NCBI GenBank assembly: GCA_022829145.1
Contig: CM040758.1
Span: forward strand, 16,410,628-16,474,627
Direction: 5' to 3'
DNA length: 64,000 nucleotides
From: Albula goreensis
Lineage: Eukaryota > Chordata > Actinopteri > Albuliformes > Albulidae
Shown: positions 1-12,000 of the stretch, piece after piece
How positions within the stretch are numbered: the first letter of the stretch is position 1
How the letters are laid out: the number at the start of each line of letters is the position of its first letter
Notes under the pieces: model-generated
Databases searched by the model: none
What the model was told of the DNA's origin: nothing
What the model saw: only the letters and a program-made list of their open reading frames with translations
Position numbers and translations under genes: made by a program

Positions 1-20
1 TGTGTCTGCATAATCGTCAT
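1..20 (-). CDS. sorbs2: sorbs2 partial exon at window edge
   Basis: An acceptor, a TTTTCACAG run ending at 21, is followed by AT GAC GAT TAT GCA GAC ACA reading to base 1. With the G left by the preceding exon this gives D-DDYADT after HKP, matching HKPDDD of human SORBS2 just after the SoHo domain. The exon continues outside the window. The intron at 21-1038 holds nothing else I recognise. Confidence 0.8.
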
Positions 21-3000
21 CTGTGAAAACAACAGGAAATGATTCGAATCAGAGTTCAGACAGATTGCCGGAGCCTTTTCTGGATGCTGAATAGTAAGTC
101 CCAAATGAGACTAACATTTGACAACAAGTAGCTCCAAAGCTCCCTGACTATATTCTCCAAGTGGACATTAAAAAGGTGTTGCATTCAGCCTGTAACATAA
201 CACTCTTCTTAAATAATTCATGAGCTGATACTCAAATATTCTCCGCAAGGTAATGAGGAAAATATGGTAATTCAACAGAGGCTTCAAGTCTTCTGTGTCA
301 AAGGTCAATCTATTGTAACTTTAAGGAGTGTTGCTGGCAGGCTTCATGCTGTCTATGAAGAAACACTTTTCAAAGACATCCCACAGACCATTGAGGGCAG
401 CCATCTTAACTGCTACCTTTGTAGTGAAGTTCAGAGAACACCTTCAATGGTGCAGAGATAAACTGCTCAGCTCATGGGAGACCTTGCTTGAGCTTGCTGA
501 ATTATGCTGGTTGATGACTGCTCTGGCAGTGTGTGTGGTGTATGTGGGAGTGAGGGTAGTGATGATAATAGTGTGATAATATATTTATGGGTAGTATAGA
601 CATGTGGTTATTGCATATGTGAGTGTTAGGACCTGTGACAGGAAACTCAACTACTTTAATAATTATGATGATAGTTAAGTGAATCACAACAGTCAAAACA
701 GTTCAGACAGTGCTTTTTTCATTTTCTATGTGTGACTTCACAGACACTCAGATACACCATGCACGCACACACACAGTGACCACATGCTTTGCACAGATTG
801 GGTTTTAATGGTGCTTGGCTCTGAGAATGCAATAGGACAGCAGATGGGTGGATAAGTCCCACTTCAGCTACAATCAGTCAACACATCTCACAAAAAGCAC
901 TGCCTCCAAGCTGGGCATTTTTCATTTTCATTCCTAAGATACAATACCCTGAACCACAAAATGGCAGAGCATTCAGACTCATATCTATCCATGCATTTAC
1001 AATCACAGTCTTTGATTACGGCACACTGTTGCACCAACCTGGCTTATGAACCATGTGAATCTGCTTGAACATCGTCTTGTACCAGTCCTTCGGCCTGTCC
1101 ACGGTCTGCAGGATGGAGGTGAACAGAAGAAAGGGAGTATCAGCCCGACTCAGCACTTCACACAAACATTAACAGCTCCTAGCACAATATTGACACACCC
1201 AGCTCCAACCTTCTACACAGTCAGCTGAGGACAGTGACCTAAGCCTGGGGCAAAAGCACTGTGAAAGTGGATGTTTCCCATTATCCAGCACAAAAAACAA
1301 AATGCAATCTAACAGAGACAACAAGAGAGAGAGAGAGAGAGAGGGGGAGGGTATCTTAGATTTTAATTTTATTTTATATTGCAGAGTTTATAACCTTAGA
1401 TTTCTCTGTGTCTCTGTCTTCAAAACAAAACCCGTCAGAAAAGTATAAAGATGGGAGCTAGAAAAAAGGTTGTAATACCCAGATGACAGCTGGGGAACAT
1501 TGAACCACAGTGCGGTGATCTGTGGGTCAGTAAATGAGACTGACCTCAGCAGCCCTTGTTCCTGGGCCTAATTAAAGGGCACCCTTGGGGAGCGAGCTCT
1601 TTGCTGCCAGAAGAAAGACCTAGGGGCTGCCAGACCTGCATCCTCTGCACCCATCCCAAAACAGGTACCACGGTTACCAATTAGAGGACTAAGTCCCTAT
1701 TCTGAGCATGTCCATGTTGTTCCTTTACTTTCATAGCCGAAATGCATATCCTGCCACATTGCGGGGTAGAATTGAATGATATGGAATACAAAGCCATCTT
1801 TCACTGGGTCGCTAATGGCCTTACAATGTAGTAACAAATTAGTACTAAATGCTAAAGTGGTCAACTGCCAACTGAGAGACTTTCAAATGCCAAATGACCA
1901 CAGACAGAAATGATCTTGTAGCTAAATACTGCACTACATCCGTTCATGCGATTACTGGAATGTTATTTATTTTTTGATGTCCCTTCATTGCCATTCTACG
2001 TATAGCAACTGCCATATTCAAGATACAATACATTATACCCAGAACGACACTTTCAATGGGTATTTATCTCTGAATGAGGAAAACACACTGAAAATCATTT
2101 CATGTGCATGCTCATTTCATTATTTCCAAATCAGACTGAAAAACAGACAAGAAGAAAGATGAAACCTGGCAGGGGACATTGCCTTATTATCATGCCATAT
2201 GGCTGTGATAACTGCCCTAGAAAACTTTACACTGGGCAACATTAACCTCCCTGTCAACAGCGCCCTGCGCTCACACTAAAAGCACATGCACTAACGAATG
2301 ATCATAATGCAGTGTTTGCATTCGCTACTGAAGACATACAGTCCAATAGCATTCACCCAATCAGGAATCAAGGTCCTTGCTTCCTGCTCAGAGACTAGGG
2401 CCTGGATTCAATTAATATTAGTCCTCAAATTTGAACTGAAAATAATTGCTTTTTTTAAATTGCCTGTGGAAAAACAGTCCGGTGAGTACACACAATGTAT
2501 TTCCAAAACAGGCACAAAAACACACATTTATGCATATTTACAGGTGAAAGATTAAAGAGCAAATGGTGACTGAATCCAGACCTTCTGTGAAGAATGACAG
2601 AGCTCTCTCACCGTTCGAATGGCGATGGGGATGCCTGACTCATCCACAGGCCCGATGCCCTCATAGTGGGGGGCCTTGATGATGGACACCCGTTTCTCCT
2701 CCTCTGAGAAGCGGGCGATGGGCACGGTGCTCGTCACTGTCGTGTGGCCCGTGGTGCGAGTCTCCCGGGTGACAGACTCTGAGGACTCTGCAGAGTAAAA
2801 CAGAGCGCGAGTGAGAGATGTGAATCTGTCCAAAGCTCCACCCCCTTCCCCCAGCTCCCAACCCTCCCTCCCTCTTGCTTGCTACCCACGCAAACAGATA
2901 ACGCAGAAATGGCCAATTCAACACCCACCCATGAGGGAAAGCTTATAAAATGTGAAAAAGCGGACCTTAACGCACACATCCATCGCTTTATATCAGCTAC

Positions 3001-6000
3001 ACCGGCCCATCCACACCTTCCTTTCCCGTAACTCTGCCACATTTGACTTAACATCAACTGAGAAGTGGGCTGGATGGATGGGTATGGATGTTGACAAATT
3101 ATTTCTGACAATACACAGTCATACTTAATCAGCCTCACAATGCCCTTACAAGTAAAAATGCAGGTATCACTCTCCACAAATTACCCTCCTATTAATGTCC
3201 TGAAACAGCTTTTAAAGGACACATGCTCAGACACATGCAGAACGGTAATGAAATGGAGGCACAACCCATGCTTCATTTTAATAAGGACGACAAAAGCCAA
3301 CACAATTTCAAGCTCTGATTGTAAACAATACAGTGAGTTTGAAAAGCATCTCAGCGCCTTCTACCCAACACGTTGAGCTAGCTAAAAGGGAGAGTACTGG
3401 GCCAGCAGAATAATGGATAATGGCGTCTGCCCTGTGATGGTGGTGCTGTGCCGGCTGCTCTTGGCAGCTCAGCTAGAAACAGCCATCTGGGCCAAAAGCT
3501 CAGGGCCTTTGGAGGTGTAAGAAAAAGTTACGAGCATATAACAGATGGCTTTGCGACTGTGCCTGTGCTGCAGTTTCACATTCCTGTACACTTTCCACTG
3601 CCAACACCCTGTTCCACAGGTATTCATTTTTCACTGATATCAACCACTGGACAGATAACGTCTGAGGGGGAAAATAATGAATTGCACATGGAAAAATCTC
3701 TCTGTGCATCTAAATGTCGATATAGCTATTGCTAACCAGAGGAGTGCATTAGTGGGCTTGTTTTTAATGTACTGTCAAAGTGTGAGGAAGATCAATACAG
3801 CAGAGAGAGGGGAAAAGGTATGGCAGATGCATCTCTGTACAATATCTGCACACCGGTAAATGCAAAAACTAATCAATGGCAGTATGTCGGGCACCCAGAA
3901 AATATTTTGCTGTTTAGCAGGTTTAGACTTTATTAAATTCAATCTCATATTCTCTTTGTGTGTAGTCATGATTATGAGTTAACCCAGTGAACAGATGCAG
4001 TTCTAGCAGGCAGACACCTAAGGCCTAAGGCACCTTTGATGGATGCTGGCATGCCAGCCGTTTAGGTAGGCATTACAGCAGACCATTAATGGCACAACTA
4101 TTTCTCCTTCTCTTAACAGCTGATCATCCTGATTTTCCACATACTGGTGGACCAACAGCTCTCCTGACAACAGGCTGCTAAGGCTTCCTTACTGAACTAC
4201 ATCTTCATTTTGTACAGTACAATACCTGTCTGAAATCCTTCTCTGGGTCTTACATCTTTAATATTTATGGCAAATGTTCCAGCGAACAGTAAACACAGCC
4301 TGAGGCATATTGAGATAACTGTAAATGATGAAAATGTCTGGATGTTCTGTTGATTTTTTTTTCCACAGAAATACCTGAGGGTTGAGTTTCATTGTTTCAT
4401 TCTGTGAGGGTCCAAAGCCCTCTGAGGACCTGATTCAACAGAGCAGAAGGGTGGATAGGTCTCACTTCAGACAAAATCAGTTGATGCATCTGACACAATG
4501 TAGCATCTCTGCTATGTGTATTTTACCACTATTCCTTTCATCTCAAGAGCAATGCCTTGCACCGTTTACAGTTTACAGCTCCACACAAGATGAAGAGGTG
4601 AGAGAGGCTCACTGGCACGGTGCTTTCAGAATGTCCGGGATCAAGAACGGCTGAACAATGCTCTGTTGGCATGGTAACCCACCCCCCCTTGGGCAACTCA
4701 CCTGAGCTCCTACTCTGCTGCATGAGGACGACGCTGGGGCTGAGGGAGGGGGGCACAGGGGGCGTGTGGCCTGGGGGGGAGAAGGGCCTCTGGTAGTGCC
4801 CTGTGCTTCCATTAACCGTCATCTGGCCCTGGGGAACATGACAGGAACAAACATGAGACACTACCACAGAGGGGGATCGTTAGAATGGCAACACAAAAAA
4901 ACTGGTTTTTGTTGTTGAATGATCTACATCGTTAGTGACAGGCAAAAAACAATGGATGGTAGGGAGTGTGGAGGACAAAAGGTTGGCTGGTTACTGACAG
5001 AGACAATGACTAAAAATACATGTTAGCAGTGCACACACAACAACGGACAATCCCGTCAGGACTGTTTAGTTGTAAAGGTTAAAAATGGAGCTGCCTTCCA
5101 TAGAAAACAATAATAAATCATCAGCTTCACACAATACATAAAAATCAATTCCTTTCTGAAAAAAGCAGAACAACACAGACATTTAACAATATGTAATGCA
5201 CCAATTATTGCAGACTCTGAGGTCTGGTAATGGTCAGCTGACAGTTGTGCTGGAGGTGTAGTGTAAATGGCTATAGTGTAACACACTGAGGAGAGGATTC
5301 AGTATGGGAAGCCAGAGTGTCCCCTTATAAAAAAACAGGGCCCATACAGTCTACTGGCACCAGTGCAAATGATGTCCCCTGCTCTGCTGGACTGTATGGT
5401 GAAATGAAGCAGTGTCTGGCGCACAGGGACATGGCTTTGAGGGGAACCTGTGTTTGTCTGCTTTCTCTCAAACAAAACAGATGACACAAAAGTTATGCAA
5501 TGGGCCTACAAATAAGAAAAATGGGAAATAAAAATTACACTTAATTTTGGAAAGGCAATCAGTCTTTATTTCTGAATCTACTGCTTGGGCCAGTAAGCCT
5601 CAATGGTAAAAATTCCACCCTTTTTCTCAGGAAGTGTTTGTCAACGTGACGGGTTTGAAATAAGCTGTGTTCCCTTATCCCTGCATGAGCCCAGTTCAGT
5701 GTTATTCTCCCCCTGCTAACATAGCGTCTTCTGGTTTCCAATTCCTGTCTGTGACGGCTGCCCTTGGAGTACTCTCCACAAACACCACAGTGGTTAGGAT
5801 TGGGATTAGGGTTAGCTTAGTGGATCAGGATGTGGACACATCCCTGGACCAAACAGCCGGCTGAGTGAGACTACCTTTTTAGACAGGCCTGCAACACTAC
5901 AGCCCTCCCTAATCATTCCTTAGAAGCAAGCAGCTCTAGGACCCAGACACACTGAATTCCTAATTCTACATTATGTAGATCAGAGACAACAGGAGGCAGT

Positions 6001-9000
6001 TGAGAGAGAGATCCATTAGTCGACTGCAGTGTGACATCACTGCTACATCAATGCCACTGGTGGGCCACATGTGACAAGTTAGAGGGAGAGACACAGTAGT
6101 GCAGACAGACAGGGTGATGGGGAGACAGAGTTGTTTGGTGGTGACGTGCCCACAGTTTCCCACATGGGAGAGTGAGCAATAGTTACGTTGGTGGGCCTGC
6201 CCAAGGTGGCGGGGATGGTGGCAGTGAGGTTCGTGTCATCAGGGGCGGTGGACATCTGGCTGAGGGTTGGGGAGGGCGTGGCCGAGGCGCCGGGGGAGTC
6301 GAGGGTGCAGATCTGCAGCTCCTCCAGCACGGCGGTGGAGGAGGAGTAGTGGCTGAGCGCTGACACGGTGACGGGTGACGCCGCCTCGCTTTGCCGCGGC
6401 CGGGCGTCCGGGCCGGGTGAGCCGTGCTCAGAGGAGGGTGTGTATGGGGTCGGGGAGAGGGTCTTGGGCAGGCGGGCCGACAGGAAGTCAGGTGACTCGA
6501 AGCTCTCGGGCGTGAGGCAGGCGTGGTTAGTGGGGGAGGCAAGCCCGGGGAACGGGTGGGGTGGGGCCTCAAACTGGGAGGAAGGAGGAGTGGAGGGAGA
6601 AAAGAATTGAGACTAAATCAAACAGGTAACAGGAAGTGATTCAGTGGCCGTGAACCTGGATAAGTACTTGAAGACTTGAAATCAGGATATCGTCATTAGC
6701 ACTTTGGGCCCTTAATAATGGTAACTGACATGCTGGTCATCATGTCACTTTTCACAGAAATGCTACTGATCCAAACTCTGCCAGCTTACTGTCTCAGAGA
6801 GCTTTAAGGCATTGTGTTGCAAAACCTGTGAATACAAAATGCCAGTCAGTCCCTTGGCTTGGTTTTGCACATTCTGAACACTGCAAGTCCTGGGGAGAAA
6901 ACTCATATGAAAAAACAATCCCATCAAAAAAAGGCTTAAAGGGTCAGAGTAAAGATTTCTTGGTCTTAGCTGGAGTCTGGGAGCATGGTTTGGACACAAA
7001 GCAATTTCTTGGTGTCCAAAAATACGTCTGGTTTACCGACCAGTTTACTGCAGGCAAACAGGATCTAAATCCAGAAACCTAGTTATTGGCCTGCTGTGGA
7101 TTATATGTTTCAAACTCTATTTCAGAGAACTCTAATGATAAAAAAGCATATAAATTGAAAGAACTTTTCATATAAAAGGTCAACATTTGGCCATTCTTGG
7201 TAAAGAATGACGCTGGAATCTGTTATAGCAAGATTGAGTGGATTTTTCTCTTACACTACCCATCAGCTAAAATGAAACCACCAATACATCTTCAGGAAAT
7301 TACACTCTAACTAGAAATCAATTGTGCTTTTTCAAGATAGTCAATATGCATTTGAAAAACCTCAGTGAAAGTATTTAGTTGGATAAATGAACCACAGGGT
7401 AAATCAATCACTCTTACAAAGCTCAACAACAAATGTTAAAAATGTCCAACATTTTCTTTCTTTTTCTTTCTTTCTTTCTGCTCAAACCACTCTTCAAGTA
7501 GTATTTTATGGCCAGAGACAAGTATAAACATCCAAAAGGTTGTTTTGATATAGAGCCAGATCCCATAATTCCAGTGTACATGCAGAATCTGCGCGTCAGT
7601 GCGGAATGTCTCTGTGTGGCTTGGTCAGCTGGAAACAACTCATCACTGATTTAGACTGACAGCATTCAACCATTTTACTGGCCAGGTCTTCCATTCCCTC
7701 TGAACAAAGCTCACTTTGTTCAAAGCTTTGTAACGCTTTCATTGTGAACCTTGCACTATAACAAATACATTTTAACTGACTAATTGAACTGTAACTAAGT
7801 TAAAGAGCAGCATTCACAACACAAGGAAACAACACTTTATTTTGCAGAGATATTTTTTGACACAGGACAATTTTGTGGTACACACACACGCACACAGGAC
7901 AACTTTTTTGAAACACATAGTGATTTGCGGGACAAGAAGATGTCATGACACTGAGAAACGTCATGACATGTGGACAGGAACACAAGACGCGGGGCAAAAT
8001 CATGGTACAGGAAGAAGTGGACAACTGATTGCAGAGAATTCTGCCCTGCATTCTCGATTCCTCACACATAACTACCCTTGCTGGCCTAAAATGAATTTCA
8101 TGAGCAATTTCATGTTTTAGACATTTGATAATGGTGCACAGCCAAACACATCCTCATTGATTGCCTTTCATTACAGACCTCTAAAAGAAAAAGAAAAAAT
8201 AATGACTGTAAGAAAAAAAGCATGCTGTGCTCTGTTGCTGAATAACTGAGTAACATCCTTAAGGTGTTCTTTCATTAACCTTAATTTTGTCATGCTGAAT
8301 GTGTGTAGGTGTTTCTTATCCCTATTAGACATTTGTGGTTAGCTGGATAAGGCCATGAGCGTCACACCACTGGTGGAAGTGGATATTATTAATACCGCGT
8401 TTCCCTCCTCAGTAGGGCGTGGGGGAACAGGTGGGGCATTCTCCGTGTCCTGGGGTCCTGCCTGCTGGGGTCCTGTGGAGGGAGCAACAGGCCCCTGTTT
8501 GGGCTCTGTGGAGGGGGAAAGTACAGCGGACTGTGGCGGGGGTTCCGACTGCGCCAGTTCAACTGAGGGAACAGGGGGGTCAGCATGGGGTGGTGTGCGT
8601 TCAGACTCCTGGCCCAGTTCCGTCTCTGTTGTGGGGACAGAGGGTGGGGGTGCCGGCTCTGAGCTACGGGGGACAGCCATCTGGATGGAAAGAGACGCTG
8701 TGTGTTTCTCTGGGAGTGAGGAAGGTGGGGGGGAAGTGCGCTCTCCTGGGATGGGACCTGGCTCTGTGAGGGGTGTGCTAACTGGGTGTGGCCCTTCAGG
8801 GGTGACTGGTTTTGGAGGTGGGGGACTGCCATTGGGTAGGGAGGGGGTGTCTGTGTGGTCGGGTGGAGCATCTGCAGGCTGGGGTGGGGCAGTGGAAGTG
8901 GAGGAGCTTGCTGTGCAGGAGAAAGAGGACGTGATGGTGCTGGAGAAAGTGGTCCGCTGGACCACCCTCTCACCCTGTACAACAGAGCCTGCCGCTCCGC

Positions 9001-12000
9001 TTTTCAGCAGGGCCCCAGAGGGGTCCGTGAGGGACTTCAGGGGACTGTATGGGGGAGAGGGAGTGCCTGGGGGGTTTGTGTGATAGCTCTCTTTCCTGGG
9101 GGGTGGAAGTGGGACCTTATTATGTCATAGAGATCCACATAGCAAAACAAACAAAAAAAACAACATAGGAAGACAGACAGGACAATATATTACAGTTCTG
9201 TTTTATGTAAGGGAGAATTTGATTTTAATCTTATGTTTGCCCAGTATGAATGAAAACAAACATCCTTCTGTATGCAGCCAGAACAAATATATTTTCATAG
9301 ACTCAGGAGTAAACCATATAAGGGAAATGTTTGCAAAGGCATCGTCTTTTCTCTCGAGGATCTGAGATGTTTCCCAAAGATGGTGGTTATACGTGATTTT
9401 ACTGACAATAATAATTTGACTATGTTTAGTTTAGACTATGTCTAGACATCTTGAATCTATTCTTCATTATACACACACACGCATACACACACACATACAA
9501 ACACACACGCATACACACATACACACACACAAACACATACTCTCTTCAACAGTGCCTAGGAATCTTTCAACAATCATACCACCATGTCCTTTTCTGGCAT
9601 TACAAACATATGTTACAATGTATATGAAATGATAATATGCACCAAGTTTAGTTTGCAAATTGCTTTTTCACTGTTTGTGTGGGGAAAATCTAACAGTGGA
9701 CCCATGTAGAACACAGAACTAAGTAACATTATTGAAACATTAAAGCCTTAGAACTTACTGGAGTTGGGGATTTCTTGTCTTGCAGGTTGGGTCTAACACT
9801 GCGGAAGCCTTTGGCTGCCAAAGATGAGGCACTAGCCTCTCCGTTCCTCAGTCCATCAGTAGCACTGCGGGACCGCCAGCCGTCTGTATAACCACAAAGC
9901 ACAGTGCTACGTGCTGGCCAATTTACACATCACATACATAAACTACTTTTCTGATTCATTTTTGATTATGAAATGTTTTAAAAAACTAGATTAAAGACAC
10001 AAAGGCAAAAATGTCAGATACCATAATGACCAACATGCATACTGTCTGTCTCTCCACTCATTTTTCATGGAAAAACAAAAACATCCACATATAAATATGT
10101 CAGTTGTTGCCATGACAACATATGCATGAACTTACATGCATTAAAAACATTAATTTATATATGTTTTGCCATTGCAAAGGTGACGGTTATTTTTTTTTTT
10201 TTTTTTTTTATTTGAGCATGCATTGGCATGTGAATTAAATATGTGGACTGTGGGATATTCTTGACCATATGCAGAAAATATAATAGATAATAATAGATAA
10301 TTAAATAATATGTTTAAAAAATAAACATAATTAATCAATGCTAAAGTATAGTTGACCAGGATGCCTGTCTCATGGAGCTGTTAACACTCTTAGACACACA
10401 GTCCCCAAAGCAGGGTGACAAAAGAAACGCTGTCCATGTTATGTCACATATCATTGCCTTAGGGTTCTCTTTTATGGCTGAATTATGATGAGTAATTGTG
10501 AGAAAACTTGGTTACCTGAATCTGATGAGTGAGATTCAGTTCCTAGAGAAAAAACAGCAAACAAATGAACGATGATCAGATAGGGTTATTGCATATGGTG
10601 TAATGGGTATATTTTCACCAGTGCATCACACATCAAATGAAAGATTAAATCATATTTCATTGGATGTAGTGAGTGATCATTTGCTCTTCTGCAGTATATA
10701 CTGCACCTCTCTGATTCTGGTGAAGGATCAAACATACTGTACTTAGCAATCAAAACACTGAACAAGGGTAGGGTCATGGTGATACTATTTGATATTGACA
10801 GTGTAATAATGATTTTAATGATAATAGTAATGATGATAAAGATGGCAAAGATGAGTGAGAGATTCTTTTAGAGGTAATGGTACAATATGATTTAAATTGT
10901 GTGCAGTAAGAGATCAGAGAGAGCTATAGAGGAGATGTGAGTAAAAGACAAAGGTGGGATACAGAAGAAACATATTGGGAAATGCAGATCATTTATGCTT
11001 CCATATATGTCATCTGAGCTGGCCCTGCTTAATCTGACAAGTTTCTAATAACTGTTAGGGGAACAGTTTGAAAGCTCAACTCCAGTCTTTGTATAAAACT
11101 CCAGAAATATCAGAAATATTCCTTTGGGGGTGAGACTTACATATTTCATATTCCGGGCATTATGCCTCCTCATTTTCAATTATGGCATCAGTTGCTACTA
11201 TAAATATGTAAAGTGGTGTATAAACCCATAATGAAAAGTGTGTGGCTGGACACATTTAAGAATTAATGAGAGAGAATGTGTTTCAAACCACTACTCTGCT
11301 TAATAGCATTTTGATGTCTCCGGCTCAAGCTCACCAGCTAATAGCACTTAAAAACCAACATTTGACTTCAGAATCAGGGTGCAAGGATTTTGTGTTGATG
11401 TTAGATCTGAGGGACTCAGCCACTGAAAGTATGAAATGGAGGATACTGAAAGACTGGACACTGGAATCTACTGAATGCTCTATCCTCAAAGCTATCTGTA
11501 CACCCCTCTGTCATGCCATACATCGCTCTGGCCTTTGTCTTATATTCATAAATCGCTCTGCCTGGACTCTGGCATATTCATACATCTTACTGGCTGACCT
11601 TTGGCATATTTATAAATGTATACATTGCCTTTCTGCATAGCTATGAAGCTCTGTTCATGGCCTTTGTTATGGTCATAAATCTCCTTGCCTGACCTTTGTC
11701 ACATCCATATGCCTATCAGTTTGAGTCTCATTTATTAATAAAGTCTTAACCTTTAGCTCAGTGATACTCATTAAGCTATATACCTGACTTTTGTTGGATT
11801 GATAAAGTAACACACTATCAGCATGGTCACACTACTGCCTCCAAGATACTGTACATGAGGTCATTGCATACTCACTGTATACAAATGTCACAACTGTACA
11901 CATTACAGTTCGGTGTACACTCTAGTTAGGTGCACAACATCATGGTGCCATCATGAGAATGGTGCGTGACATCTTTCACACAACGAGGGGAGGCAGGACT

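Noticed and set aside
6183-6572. 129-codon minus-strand Pro/Arg-rich frame
   Set aside because: A different frame from the one that fits the sorbs2 splice phases; the FEAPPHP frame is preferred.
8355-9083. 242-codon plus-strand frame rich in Gly and Val
   Set aside because: Opposite-strand shadow of the GC-rich sorbs2 exon; no start context, no domain.
9091-9103. CACCCCCCAG as acceptor for the large sorbs2 exon
   Set aside because: With the preceding phase-0 exon it gives a frame that stops after about 40 codons; the AATAAG site at 9116 keeps the frame open.
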